Source: Prionace glauca (taxonomy: Eukaryota > Chordata > Chondrichthyes > Carcharhiniformes > Carcharhinidae). Taken from it: a stretch of 64,000 nucleotides of DNA. The notes below the pieces were generated by a model. That model was not told the origin of the DNA, ran no database searches, and was given only the letters and a program-made list of their open reading frames with translations. Location of the stretch: assembly GCA_037974335.1 (NCBI GenBank), contig CM075760.1:37519609-37583608 (forward strand). The letters run 5' to 3'. Positions 9,590 through 21,145 of the stretch are shown piece after piece (position 1 is the first letter of the stretch; every line of letters begins with the position of its first letter). The translations under genes and the position numbers were made by a program.

Positions 9590-10566
9590 GGATCTGTTTT
9601 GGGGCCACTGCTGTTTGTAATTTTTATTAATGATCTGGATGAGGGTATAGTTGGGTGGATTAGTAAGTTTGCTGATGACACCAAAGTCGGAGTTGTGGTA
9701 GATTGTGAGGAAGGGTGTCATAGTTTGCAGGATGACTTAGAAAGGTTGCAGAGCTGGGCTGAGAGGTGGCGGATGGAGTTTAATGTGGAGAAGTGTGAGG
9801 TAATTCATTTCGGTAGGAATAACAGATGTGTTGAGTATAGGGCTAACGGGAGGACTTTGAATAGTGTGGAGGAGCAGAGGGATCTAGGTGTATGTGTACA
9901 TAGATCCCTGAAAGTTGGGAATCAAGTGGATAAGGTTGTTAAGAAGGCATACGGAGTTTTGGCGTTTATTGGTAGGGGGATTGAATTTAGGAGTCGCAGC
10001 GTCATCATGCAACTGTACACATCTCTGGTGCGGCCGCACTTGGAGTTTTGTGTGCAGTTCTGGTCCCCACATTACAGGAAGGATGTAGAGGCTTTGGAGA
10101 GGGTGCAGAGGAGGTTTACCAGGATGTTGCCTGGTATGGAGGGGAAATCCTATGAGGAGAGATTGAGAGATTTGGGGTTGTTTTCGCTGGAAAGAAGGCG
10201 GCTAAGAGGGGATCTCATTGAAACATATAAGATGATTAGAGGTTTAGACAGGGTAGATAGTGATAGCCTTTTTCCTAGGATGGAGAAAGCTAGCACGAGG
10301 GGGCACGATTTTAAATTAAGGGGGGGTAGTTATAGGACAGATGTCAGGGGTAGGTTCTTTACCCAGAGGGTGGTGAGGGACTGGAATGCCCTGCCAGCTG
10401 CAGTTGTAAATGCATCTAGTTTGGGGGCGTTTAAAAGATCCGTGGATAGGTTTATGGATGAAAAGGAATTGGTTTAGGCTAGTGGGTCATTGTTTTGTAA
10501 CTGGTCGGCGCAACATCGTGGGCCGAAGGGCCTGTTCTGCGCTGTAATGTTCTATGTTCTATGTTC
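9590..10566 (+). mobile_element. CR1 LINE, 5'-truncated, intact 292-codon RT C-terminal frame (tail type C)
   Basis: Frame 9599-10477 runs without a stop through the last third of ORF2: GPLLFVIFINDLDEG, then FADDTK (RT active-site motif), then MLPGMEGKSYEERLRDLGL, FFTQRVVRDWNALP and a normal stop. The 3' UTR has GTCGGCGCAACATCG and GGCCGAAGGGCCTG and ends in TTCTATGTTCTATG. It starts abruptly inside the RT domain, typical of 5' truncation. A type B CR1 end lies directly after it. Confidence 0.9.
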
Positions 10567-10812
10567 AAAGGGTGGTGAATCTCTGCAATTCTCTGCCCGT
10601 TGAGGTGGTGGAGGCTGCCTCGCTAAATATTTTTAAGAAGCGGGTTGATGGGTTTTTGATAAGAGAGGGGATTAAGTGTTATGAGGAGAAAGCGGGAAAG
10701 TGGAACTGAGCCACGACATATCAGCCATGATCTTATTGAATGGCGGGGCAGGCTCGAAGGGTTAGATGGCCTATTCCTGCTCCTACTTCTTATGTTCTTA
10801 TGTTCTATGTTT
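10567..10812 (+). mobile_element. CR1 LINE 3' end (tail type B), abutting the previous copy
   Basis: It starts at CAAAGGGTGGTGAATCTCTG, equivalent to position 51008 of the 49 kb copy, and ends in TTCTTATGTTCTTATG. Only the last 45 or so codons and the 3' UTR are present. It is joined directly to the tail of the type C copy, as if insertion used that tail as target. Confidence 0.85.
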
Positions 10813-10814
10813 TT

Positions 10815-13140
10815 TTGGAGCAGGTTGTGATACAACCTACTAGGGAATAGCCAATTCTGGATTTGGTGGTATGTAATGAGGCAGACTTGAACAGGGAAAT
10901 TTAAGGTGATGTAACGCTTTGGGAGCAGTGACCACAATATGATAGAATTGACCCTGCAGTTTGAGAGGAGAAGCTGGAGTCAGATGTAACGGTATCAGAA
11001 TTAAATAAAGGGAATTACAAAGACATGAGGGAGGAACTGGCCAGAGTTGATTTGAAAGGGAACCTAACAGGGAAAAGAGTGCAATAGCAATGGCAGGAGT
11101 TTTTTAGAGGGACAACAGAAATTCAGGAGGAAAGCAGAAATTATTCCCAATGTCACAGGGAGGATGAGGCATCCATGGCTGACGAGGCAAGTCAACAACA
11201 ACATTAACACAGAAGAGAAAGTATACAAAGTAATGAGGATTAGTGGGAAGCCAGAGGATTGGGAAGTCTTTAAAAGCGAGAAGAGGACAACTCAAAAAAA
11301 CAATAAAGGGGAAGAAGATGAAATATGAGCGTAAGCTGGCTAGTAATATAAAAGAAGATAGGAAGATATTTTTTGAATATATAAAAAGTAAGAAAGAGAC
11401 AAAAATAGCTATTGGACCACTGGAAAATGAGGCTGGAGAAGGAATAATAGGAAACAAAGAAATGGCAGAGGAAATGAATAGTTACTTTACATCAGTCTTC
11501 ACGGTTCGATACATTAGTGAGATGCCAGAACTCCAGGAGAGTCGTGGGGTTTGGGGGGGGGGGGGGGCACAGGTGCGTGTAGTGGCCGTCACTAAGGAGA
11601 AGATTCAGGGGAAACGGAAAAGTCTGATGTTGGATAAATCACCTGGACCAAATGGACTGCACCCCAAGGTCCTAAAAGATATAGCTGATGAAATTGTGGA
11701 GGCAATGGTGGTGACCTTTCAGGAATCACTGGACGCAGGGACGGTACCAGCAGGCCAGAAAGTCAGTTGTTTAAGAAGGGAGAGAAGCAGAAGACGGGAA
11801 ATTATAGGGTAGTTAGCCAGACGTCAGTCATTGGCAATATTTTAGAGTTCATTATGAAAGATGAGGTGGCAGAAGATGATGAAACATTGTGGAAGTGGAA
11901 ACTTTCCTCCTTCTTGACTGTGATAGAAAGAATCAACAAAATTAATTCTGACAAAATAACTAGTCTTTATTTACGAAAGACTGCATGCACTATTGGCAGT
12001 AACTTGAATTTGGTGAGCAGTTGTCACGACGTGCTAATTCCTTCTCAAGTCCGCACTTACTTAAAGACTCAGTTCAGTAATTATACAAAATCATTATCAG
12101 TTTCCATGACCAGAGTTTATTCAGGAATTTGATCAATAGAAGCATCATAAGAAGTGCCATAAATCATGGTACAACCTTCTGACCTCCTAGAACTCTTCCT
12201 CTCACCATTCATACTTTTATCCTGTACTGTTAAGGAACAGGAGAAAGTCGGTGACTCCTTCATCCCTGACCTTATCTTGTCTTACTCATACTGCCCTAGG
12301 TTATGCGGAGTCAGCCTTATCAGGTCTTGACCTTCTCAGGTCTTCTTCATGTCTTAGGTTGTTCACAGTCAGCTTTCCTTATTGTGTACTAAATCGTTCA
12401 CCAATGTTACATTCTGCCACAACTTAATTCATACAACTTCACAATAGCACTGAGTCAGTTCGGCTTTGTCAAGGGGAGCCCATGTCGGACAAATCTGTCA
12501 GAGTTCTTTGAGCAGGTAACAAGGAAGTTAGATAGGGAGGACCAATTGAACTGATTAATTTCGATTTCCAGAAGGCCATTGATATAGTGCTGCATTGGAG
12601 ACTCTTAAATGAGTTAAGTGCCAATGGAGATGAGAGCAAGATCCTGGCATGGATAGAGGATTGGCTGGCTGACAGAAGGCAGAGAGTGGGGAAGAAGGGG
12701 ATCTGTTTTCAGGATGGCAGCCAGAGACTACTGGTGTGCCTCAGGGTTCGGTGCATTAATGTATATTCATAATATACATGAATGATTTGGAAGAATGAAA
12801 TGAAGACGCTGTTGCGGAAGATACAAAGATATATCGAGTGACAGGGAGTATTGAGAAAGTCGGGGGGGGGGGGGGGGTGCTGCGGAGGGAGGGCTGCAGA
12901 AGGACATGTACAGGTTAGATAGAGGGCAAAGAGATGACAGATGGAATACACTGAGGAAAAGTATGAGATTGTGCACTTTTGAAACAGGAATGCAGGCATA
13001 AATTGTTTTCTAAACGGGGAAATACTTAGAAAATCAGATGCGCAAGGGAACCTGGGAGTCCCTGTTCAAGATTCTCTAAAGGTTAATCTGAAGGTTCAAT
13101 CATCAGTTAGAAAAGCAAATTGAATGCTGGTATTCATGTC
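10815..13140 (+). mobile_element. CR1/L2-like LINE, older copy with internal insertion
   Basis: Pieces of ORF2 are recognisable in order. 10860-11240 covers the end of the endonuclease and the linker. 11243-11812 encodes GIIGNKEMAEEMNSYFTSVF and LDKSPGPNGLHPKVLKDIAD. 11767-11865 carries FKKGEKQKTGNYR. After an insert, 12452-12560 resumes with FVKGSPCRTNLSEFFEQ-like text. 12600-12780 has ILAWIEDWLADRRQRV. 12780-13130 covers the ADDT region, decayed. A poly-G run near 12860 and many frame breaks show it is old. The 5' end adjoins the type B tail at 10812. Confidence 0.8.
11870..12450. repeat. Insert of unknown type inside the older LINE
   Basis: CR1 homology stops near 11870 and resumes at 12452 (ACTGAGTCAGTTCGG). 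The 580 bases between have no recognisable coding sequence. I could not see clear terminal repeats or a target-site duplication, so the class is left open. Confidence 0.45.
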
Positions 13141-14105
13141 TACAGGGCCCCTACCCAGGCTCGGGCCCACACTAGGTTCAGACCTACACAGGTTCAGGCA
13201 GAGACGTCGTTCAAATTCACGCAAGGTTCAAACTCTTGTCTTACGAGGGAAGATTGAACGCACGTGGGCTGTTTTCCCTTCAGAGACGTCGGCTGAGGGG
13301 GGATCTAATAGAGGTTTATAAGATTATGAAGGGGACAGATAGAGTAGATGATGATAAGCTTTTTCCGCTATTAGAAATGGATAGAACGAGGGGTCACGGG
13401 CTTAGGGTGAGGGGGGCTAGATATAAGACTAATATTAGAGGGCAGTTTTTCACACGAAGGGTAGTGGGGATGTGGAAAGCACTGCCGAGTAAGGTGGTGG
13501 AAGCAGGCACGCTAGGGTTGTTCAAGAGTCACTTGGACAGCCACATGAGCGGTCTCCATATAGGGGGATATAGCAGGCCTTACTAAACATTGTAGGCTTG
13601 GGGTCAGTTTTAGCCTCAGGGATATAGAGTCTTTTAATAATGAAATTTTTATCCACAGGCACTTAAGTCCAGCAAGAGGCATGCGTGCGGCAGGTTGTGG
13701 TGGGCTGCTCTTGGATATTGCTTCGGGAGTTGCCTACTGCTTCATGTCGTTGGTGTGCGTAAACTGGACCATCTCGAGGGCATCATGGCAGCTCAGAGGC
13801 TATCTCTGTTGCTGTGCGGACACATGGATTTGGGCCTGTGTCCGTGGGAGTTTGCGCGTTGTCCCCGTGGTTGCGTGGGTTTCCTCCGGGTGCTCCGGTT
13901 TCCTCCCACATCCCAAAAATGTACTTTTAGGCTGATTGATTGGGTAACAAATTGTCCCTATATTGGACCTCCCTGATCCTCACACATTAGGCATAGACTA
14001 GAGTCATGAATAGGTCACTGACCATGGGACGGCAGCGCGGGCTCGTTGGGCCGAAGGGCCTGTTTCCCGTGCTGTGTTGTTCTTTGTTCTCTTTGTCTTT
14101 GTTCT
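13141..14105 (+). mobile_element. CR1 LINE 3' part with long 3' UTR (tail type A)
   Basis: Frame 13236-13586 encodes the ORF2 C-terminus (LSYEGRLNARGLFSLQRRRL, FFTRRVVGMWKALP). A 3' UTR of about 500 bases follows. It contains TGGGCTGCTCTTGG and the block GCGTGGGTTTCCTCCGGGTG, which is also found in family 2 SINEs. It ends with GGCCGAAGGGCCTGTTTC and a TTCTTTGTTCT tail. The same 3' layout is found on the minus strand at 21.15, 62.3 and 63.3 kb. Confidence 0.8.
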
Positions 14106-14580
14106 TACCCATTCTGTCCCGCTCTCTGTCTCGATGTCTCTGTTTCGCTCTGTGTCTGGCTGTTTCCCTCTGCCTCACTTCTTGTCTCCTGTTTTCTTTT
14201 CATCTCCCTTTCCCTCTTTTATAACAACCTCCTGCCTGTCTTCTTCTGTCTCCCTTTCTTATTTCCTGTATATCACCCTCGCCATTTTCTCCACTCTCTA
14301 TCCTGTCTCCCTCTCTTTGTGAGAGCCTCTCTCTATCTTTGTTCTTTCTCTCTGTCTGCTTTATTCCCTGTACTTGTTAGAAACTCTTCAAATTGAAGTC
14401 CTCCTTGTTTTGTGCCTTTCCCTCTCTCTACCAATTTGTCTCTCTCTATCACTCACATTGTTGCTAACACGCTCCTCTCTCTCCCTTTCTGTAACTATTT
14501 CTGTTTTTGTGAGGGTGTTTTGTTGTTTAGAGTATGAATGCCCAACAGAAAGAGTCAGGAGTCTTGTAGTTGTAGTTTCC
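14106..14580. repeat. CT-rich low-complexity region
   Basis: Pyrimidine-rich plus strand (CTCTCTGTC and TTTCTCTCTCTG). Open frames across it are compositional. It lies just downstream of the receptor gene's stop codon on the minus strand and may include its 3' UTR. No AATAAA was seen close by. Confidence 0.5.
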
Positions 14581-14582
14581 TG

Positions 14583-15484
14583 TTATGGTGTATTGAGTTG
14601 AAGAATTGCAGTAATGGGGTATTTCAGTAGATTTTTTAGCTGCTGTCTGAAGTGAGTCTGTGTCACAGCATAAATGGCAGTATTTGTGCAGCAACTTGTG
14701 AGTTGTAGCATGAAGCCCAATTCCATAACAAAAAGATGTAACCTTATTGACTGGTAGCCCAAATTATACATCCGAATCCATATTGAATAAACCATTAATG
14801 TCGACCATAAGACAATGAAATTGGCTGAGATAACAAATAGTAAAATTATGGATTTCCTTCGACTCTCCATCTCTGAGTCTTTGGGATTCTCCCCACTGCT
14901 GTGAGCCCGGAGTCTCCTGCGGGCTCTGCTGCTCACTAAAATGTGTTTGACGGTGAGGGCATTCAGCAGCAGAATCAGGGCGAATGGGACACATGGATTT
15001 AGAATGTTGTGGAGGAACTCGATTGTTCCCCAGACCGGAGATTCTGCAGCTTCCCATGAGAAACCACAAAACCAGGGATTGTTCATCAACCCATATCCTT
15101 TTAATAACATAAAATACCAGAAAATGTTCTTTAAACAGCTCAGCACTGTCACTGTTCCCAGAACCACAGCCGTCGATTTCTCAGTGCAATATTTATTTTT
15201 CAGCTTGGGGCAGCAAATGGCCACAAATCGATCAAAGGTGAAAGTGACGGTGAACCAGACGGAACAGTCAGTGGCTGCATAAAGCAGGACAGCGTGGATG
15301 TTACACACGGGGACTGATAGTAAGAAATAAAACTGTTCCCAATAAACAATGGGAATGTGTCTCAATATCAGGTCGAGGATAACAACTAGCAGATCCCCCA
15401 CTGACATGGCAACGAGGTAACGAGTGACACATTTGGACAGACCACAGTTTCTGCTCATCAGTGTCACAATTGTGATTATGTTCA
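14583..15484 (-). CDS. GPR139-like class A GPCR, exon 2 (TM1 end to C-terminus)
   Basis: A rhodopsin-like receptor of the GPR139/142-like type, which is strongly expanded in sharks; ligand unknown. The acceptor TTTCCTTCCTGACAG ends at 15485. The exon continues phase 1 from exon 1 and encodes about 300 residues to a stop at 14583. Visible features are VNIITIVTLMSRNCGLSKCV (end of TM1 and first intracellular loop), YLVAMSVGDLLVVI (TM2), the ECL1 cysteine in SVPVCNIHAV, FDRFVAICCP (DRF in place of DRY, end of TM3), NPWFCGFSWE (ECL2 cysteine), an intracellular loop 3 rich in Arg and Ser, and NTAIYAV in TM7 in place of NPxxY. A short basic tail follows. The frame is open throughout. With exon 1 the receptor is about 358 residues, usual for the family. 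It is predicted to act at the plasma membrane through G proteins. Confidence 0.88.
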
Positions 15485-15609
15485 CTGTCAGGAAGGAAAT
15501 GAAGAATAACATTAGGTATGATTCAGGGGGAAAAGTGACAATTTAGACTGTAAATGGAACAACATTTTAAAAAATATCGTGTACACAAACTGAATAACTT
15601 AAATCTCTT

Positions 15610-16560
15610 TTTATAGAACACAGAACATGGAACACGACAGCACAAATAGGCCCTTCGGCCCACAAGTTTTGCGGATCATATCCCTACCGACTAGACCTAC
15701 CAATAAACCTCAATCCCATTAAATCCCATGTACACATCCAGAAGTCACTTGAAAGGCCCCAAAGAGTTTGCCTCCACCACCACCGACGGCAGCCGATTCC
15801 ACTCACCCACCGCCCTCTGAGTGAAAACCTTACCCCTGACATATCCTCTGTACCTACTCCTCCGCACCTGAAACCTGTATCTTCTCGTAGCGACCATTTC
15901 AGCCCTGGGAAATAGCCTCCAAGAATCCACGCGATCGATACCTCTCAACATCTTATAAACCTCTATCAGGTTTATAAGGTTTATCATTCTTCGTCTCCCC
16001 AGAGAGAAAAAAACAAGCTCCATCAACCTATCCTCATAAGGCATGCCACCCAATCCTGGCAACATCCTTGTAAATCTCTTCTGCACCGTTTCAATAGCTT
16101 CCACATCTTTCTTGTAATAAGGCGAACAGAACTAGGCACAGTTCGCCAAATGGGATGTGACTAGGGTCTTATAAAGCTGCAGCATTATCTCCCGACTTCT
16201 AAATTCAATCCGTCGATTGATGAAGGGTAGTACACCATATACCTTCTTGACCACATCCTCCACCTGCGAGGCTGATTTGAGAGTCCTATGGGCCCGGACC
16301 CCAAGGTCTTTCTGATCCTCGACACTGCTTAGATATTATACTCCTTCATCCCATTGGACCTGCCAAAATGGATCACTACACATTTATCCGGGTTGAAGTC
16401 CACCTGCCACTTCTCCGCCCAGTCTTGCATCCTGTCTATGTCACGCTGCAACTTTTGACATCCCTCCAGACTATCCACAACACCACCAACCTTCGTGTCG
16501 TCGGCAAACTTACTAAACCCTTCCCTCCAATTTCTTATCCAGGTCACCTATGAAAATTAC
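15610..16560 (-). mobile_element. CR1 LINE, 5'-truncated (tail type C), in GPCR intron
   Basis: On the minus strand, 16329-16547 encodes FSKFADDTKVGGVVDSLEGC and the following RT thumb. 15745-16104 encodes VQKRFTRMLPGLGG through FTQRAVGEWNRLP. The tail block near 15640-15660 is GGGCCGAAGGGCC. Frame breaks separate the two frames. The insertion lies in the receptor's intron, in the same direction as the gene. Confidence 0.85.
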
Positions 16561-16639
16561 AAACCTAATGAGTCCCAGTACAGACCCCTCTTTTTATTTT
16601 TATGATCCAACACGTCTTTTGGATCGTGAGAGGAAAGTG

Positions 16640-16785
16640 GAACATTTGGTGGAAACCCACCCAGACACGGGAAGAAGGTCCAAACTGGACAAAGACAGTG
16701 ACCCGAGCCTGGGATTGAAGCCAGGTCCCTGATGCTGTGAGTCAGCAATGCTAACAACTGTGCCACCGTGATGCTCCATGGTAGG
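16640..16785 (-). mobile_element. SINE family 2, partial, in GPCR intron
   Basis: The minus strand begins GGAGCATCACGGTGGCACAG and carries GGGACCTGGCTTCAATCCC, a degenerate tRNA-like head with B box, then the GGGTTTCCACC body. The 3' part is missing. Confidence 0.6.
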
Positions 16786-17149
16786 GCCAAAATAGTATAC
16801 ATTTTGGAAAGAGTTTTCCGGGGGTCCTCAACATTGACCGTCACTCAGCTGCAGGTAAATAATCTCTCTAATTTATGGGGGATTTGGAGAGTGAGAAGGC
16901 TGTGGGGGTAACCCTGTCAGAAAATTCAGAGTGGAGTCCTGTATGTAGTAATTTGTCACCTTTCAGATAGCTACTGACAACCCCTGTAGGAGGGCTGGTA
17001 CCAAACAGTGTTGGTTTCACCCTTTCCTCTGGAAACTAACAGCAGTTGGCAGAGAGGGTTCCTAATGCCTCGACAGCTCAGAATCTCTGTTATATTTACA
17101 AAACACTGCAGAGAGACCACAACGTTGTGGCCGCCATTCGCACAATACA

Positions 17150-17238
17150 GGTAGATCAGCCATGATCTTATTGAATGGCGGGGCAGGCTCGAGGGGCCAG
17201 ATGGCCTACTCCTGCTCCTATTTCTTATGTTCTTATGA
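17150..17238 (+). mobile_element. CR1 tail only (type B)
   Basis: Only the CR1 3' UTR is present: GATCAGCCATGATCTTATTG, GGCCTACTCCTGCTCC and TTCTTATGTTCTTATG. This is an extremely 5'-truncated insertion within the GPCR intron. Confidence 0.8.
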
Positions 17239-17499
17239 AATCATTATCTGACACTCGAATGACACAGAACTCAACTATCAGGGTTTGCTTTCAAAGCTTC
17301 AGGGTTCATTGTTATACTACTGTCCAATGTGTCCAGTGTATTTGCAGCTGGCCCACTATGACCTACTGGACCAGTAAAGGTCAGCGAGTCCTCTCTCAGT
17401 AGGAAAGTTCCTGATCTGTGCACCAGGTGAGAAAAACTCAAACCAAGGCCGCTACCAAAGAAAACCAAATAGCCTGCCTTAATGATTATTGTCCAGTGA

Positions 17500-17960
17500 C
17501 ACTTATATCCAATATTACGTGATGTAGCAAAAGATTCGTCATGGCTTGAATCAGTTCCAGCCTCCCAGGTTGCCTGGATCCACTACAGTTCACCTATTTC
17601 CAAGACAGGACCACAGATGCCATCGCCCTGGCCCTACAGTCAATATTGCAACACTGACTCTTGTTTGTCGACGACAGCTCAGTCTTTAACATCATTGTTC
17701 TAATGAAACTCATGTACAAAGTCTCTGGCCTGGGCCTAGGCTCCTATCTCTGCAAATTGAACCTGACAGACAACAATAAATAAGGACAGTCAAAACACCT
17801 CCTCCACAATCATCCTCATAAGCGGTGCCCCACAACACTGTGTCCTCAGCCCCACTATATTCCTTATAGACCGATGACTTGTGTGGCCAAATTCCCCTCC
17901 AACTTGATATCCAAGTTTGCTGATGACACCACTGCAACGATGACACCACGAACAAGGAAG
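17500..17960 (+). mobile_element. LINE RT remnant (L2-like)
   Basis: Decayed text that resembles the RT region with CTCAGCCCCACTATATTCC (a VLSPLLYSLY-like segment), GTGGCCAAATTCCCCTCC and TTTGCTGATGACACCACTG (FADDTT). No intact frame remains. It is a different LINE lineage from the CR1 copies. Confidence 0.6.
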
Positions 17961-18565
17961 AGACGGAGGAGCTGGTGAACTGGTGGGGTCACAGTAACTG
18001 CGAAGTGATGGGTGTGGGTTGGTTGGGTTTTCAGGGATCAGGTCGTGAGAGAAGCGGGTTGGAGTGGAATGTTAGAATGGAACCAATGTAACAACCGACA
18101 GACTCACATTGGATCTGTTATAGTGACCAATGGGAACAAGCTGTAAGCTATCTAACCAATGAGAAAATGATGTGGTGGTCAGCTGACTCAGTATAAGTAA
18201 GAAGCTGCTGGGGTTTGAGGAAGCTTGGAATGGCCCAGGGTGAGACTCTGTCTCCTCAATTTCATCAAGTCCTAACACCCGCCGTATCCTCAGGTAATGA
18301 ATTCAAAAGATTCACCTTCCATTTAGAGAAATAATTTCTCTCCATGTCTGTGTTAAATCTAACTGCTTCAGGTGATCGGGCTCTGCTTCTGGTTGTACTC
18401 CTGGCTCAAGCACTGGTGGATCTGCCCTGAAGGCAGTTCTGTGTGTTTTTTTTATAAAATCCTAATGACCTATCAACAACCCTGGACTCAGATTGGCTCG
18501 AAGTTGGCAACAATAACTTCAAATGAGTCCTTTTAGCTTTGTGTTGTATTTAAATTTATCGGCTG
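17961..18565. other. GPCR intron, nothing further recognised
   Basis: No coding potential or repeat family recognised. The nominal open frame at 18072-18278 has no domain. Confidence 0.4.
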
Positions 18566-18569
18566 GCAC

Positions 18570-19410
18570 AATGCAAAACCATGATGTGGAGATGCCAGCG
18601 TTGGACTGGGGTAAGTACAGTAACAAGTCTCACAACACAAGGTTAGAATCCAACTGGTGTATTTGGCAGCAGAAGTTTTTGGAGCGCTGTTCCGTCATCA
18701 GGTGAGTGGAAGTTCTGTTCACAAACAGGGCATATAAAGACACAAACTCAATTTACACAATAGCGGTTGAAATGTGAGTCTTTAGAGGTATCAAGTCTTA
18801 AAGATACAGACAATGTGAGTGGAGAGAGGGCCAAGCGCAGGTAGTAGAGGTGTGTATTGTCTCCAGCCAGGACAGCTCCTGAGATTTTGCAAACCCAGGA
18901 TTGTCGATCACCAGGAATGTTCTCTTCCAGTTGGGCCATACTTCAGCAGTCACGGGCATTCAGCCTCAGATCTTCAGATAAGCGTTCTCTAAGGTGCCTT
19001 CATGACACACAGCAGTGCAGGATCGCTGACCAGACACTGATAGCCAACTCCCACACACACATGTATAGCCTCAACCGTGATCTTGGGTTTATGTTGCATT
19101 ATCTGTAGCTCCCACCACTTGCCTGGACTTGCAAAATCTCACTAACTGCCCTGGCTGGAGACAATACACAATTCTTTAACCTGTGCTTAACCCTCTCTCC
19201 ACTCACATTGTCTGTATCTTTCAGACTTGTTTATCCGTAAAGACTCACATTCCAACCATTATTTTGTTAATTGAGTTTGTGTCTTTACATGTCCTATTTT
19301 TGAACACAGCTACCCACTCGCCTGAAGAAAGAACAACATTCCAAAAGCCAATGGTGCCAAATAAACCTGTTGGATTTTAACCTGGTGTTGTAAGACTTCG
19401 GACTGTGTTG
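18570..19410 (+). mobile_element. Penelope-like element remnant with inverted ends
   Basis: The left end (18575-18900, GATGTGGAGATGCCAGCGTT onwards) and the right end (about 19110-19410) are inverted copies of one another. For example, GTGTATTGTCTCCAGCCAGG near 18852 faces its complement near 19155. The middle, about 18990-19108, encodes LNRDLGFMLHYL, which I associate with the C-terminal end of a GIY-YIG-type nuclease region in Penelope-like retroelements of fishes. Only that scrap of coding sequence remains. The family assignment is from memory and tentative. Confidence 0.5.
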
Positions 19411-19798
19411 ACCACAATGCAAAACCTGCCGTGCCAATTACCAAGGCAACCCCTATGTTTTTGGCCTCTGGAATAAGTGTTACAACTTAAAGTTTCTGTG
19501 TATTCAGCAATTTAAACATCTCAGCGTCAAACAAAAACACATTTTTAAGAGATTGCACGCTTTTCCCCCTCCTACCGGTTTTCACAATTTTTTTTCATCT
19601 TCCTAAACATCTTTTACATCTTTACAAATTAAACCCCACAGCATAGGCAGCATTATCATAGTGATCCACGCTTTGTAGATGTGATAACTCAATAAGGACG
19701 CAGACCACAAGCATCAGTTGCAAACGGGGTAGAGCAGACGGCAAGAGTGGCAGAGTTAAATACGGGCTACATTATTCATAATCAGTGGAGAAACTTAC

Positions 19799-19973
19799 CG
19801 GGGACACCAACAATAGCCAGGATTGGATAGTAAAAGTATCGAATCAGTTTCAAAACATATTCAACACGCTCAGTTGTATACAGCCAATCTTGAGAAAGTG
19901 TGTAAAGTATCGAGTATAAATTCCTCTCAGTTGTTGTAACATTCAGATCTGTGCCCCTCAGATGCTGATCCAT
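19799..19973 (-). CDS. GPR139-like class A GPCR, exon 1 (N-terminus, TM1 start)
   Basis: The start is ATG at 19973; 58 codons follow and end in YFYYPILAIVGVP, the usual first half of TM1 in this family. The exon ends one base into a codon at 19799, followed by a strong donor GTAAGT at 19798. Joined to exon 2 at 15484 it restores GVPVNIITIV. The N-terminus has one sequon (NVT) and no signal peptide, as expected. The 4.3 kb intron (15485-19798) holds a CR1, a SINE, LINE remnants and a Penelope-like remnant. No promoter motif was recognised upstream. Confidence 0.85.
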
Positions 19974-20499
19974 TGTGGGAAAGTCCAGATCTACCTTTTG
20001 CTGGATTCAGGTCCATTGCAGAAAGCTTGCAATTTCTCTCTCCCAATGTTGATACCTCGACTCCCTCTCTGTGGAGCCGCTTATCACTGTGACACTCCCA
20101 ATGACACCGTGCATAACTCCTTTATGAAACCTGGATGGGAATGCTCCAGAGACACGATTAGGACTGGTTGAATTAATTCCGACGTTAATTACAGTCACTG
20201 AACAAACAGGTTAATATTTTTCATTTAAAACATATTTTTGTCAATGCATCACAGAATAAGTCTGTGTCTGTGTGAGCGTTCCTGATGGAAGGAATTTTGG
20301 AAATGCCGGGAGGGTTGACCAGTATCTTTCAATGTTGCTGGGATATGGGATTGTGACAAAGAAAGGAACACATTATGCAAAAGTCCTCCCAGCCTGTCCG
20401 TAAGGGAAAACATTTTAAACCTGGAAATGTAGAGCTGTCAGCATCGTATCAGTGAAAGAAATGGGGAAAGTCTGAACCCAAAATCTTGGAGAAATTAAC

Positions 20500-21145
20500 T
20501 TGTGACTTCCAGCACCATGGGTGGGTCCATTGTGATTTGTCATTTATATTAATGATTTGGATGAGAATTTAGGAGGCATGGTTACTAAGTTTTCAGTTGA
20601 CACCAAGATTGGTGGCATAGTGGATAGTGAAAAAAAGGTTATCTCTAATTGTATGGGATCTTGATCAATTGGGCCAGTGGATTGATGTATGACAGATGGA
20701 GTTTAATTTAGATGAATGCGAGGTGATGCATTTGATAGATCGAACCAGGGCAGCACTTACTTAATGCTAAGGCATTGGGGACGGTTCGAGAACCAAGAAA
20801 TCTGGGAGAGTACATGTTCATAGCTCCTTGAAAGTGGAGTCATAGTTGGGCAGAGTTGTGAGGAATGAAATCAGCATACTTGGTTTCCTTGGTCAGAACA
20901 GCGAATAAAGGAGTTGGGACAACTTGTTGAAGTTGTACAAGACATTGGTAAGGCCACACTCGGAATACTCCGTACAGCTCTGGTCACCCTGTTACAGGAA
21001 GGATATTATTAAACTACAAAGAGTTCAGAAAATATTCACTAGGAGGGTATAGGGACTTGATTGTTTGTGTTTTAAGGAGAAACGTGATAGACTGGAACTT
21101 TTTCCCGGCTGTGTAGAAAGCCTAGGGGTGACCTTATGGAGGTCT
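20500..21145 (+). mobile_element. CR1 LINE fragment, old
   Basis: Decayed RT sequence: TTTATATTAATGATTTGGATGA (FINDLDE), a TTTTCAGTTGACACCAAG block (FADDTK equivalent), CCACACTCGGAATACTCCG (PHLEYC) and GTTACAGGAAGGATATTAT. Many indels. It ends at the tail of the large type A element. Confidence 0.65.

Noticed and set aside
11870-12450. LTR-type element inside the older LINE
   Set aside because: No clear terminal repeats or target duplication could be seen, so the insert was left unclassified.
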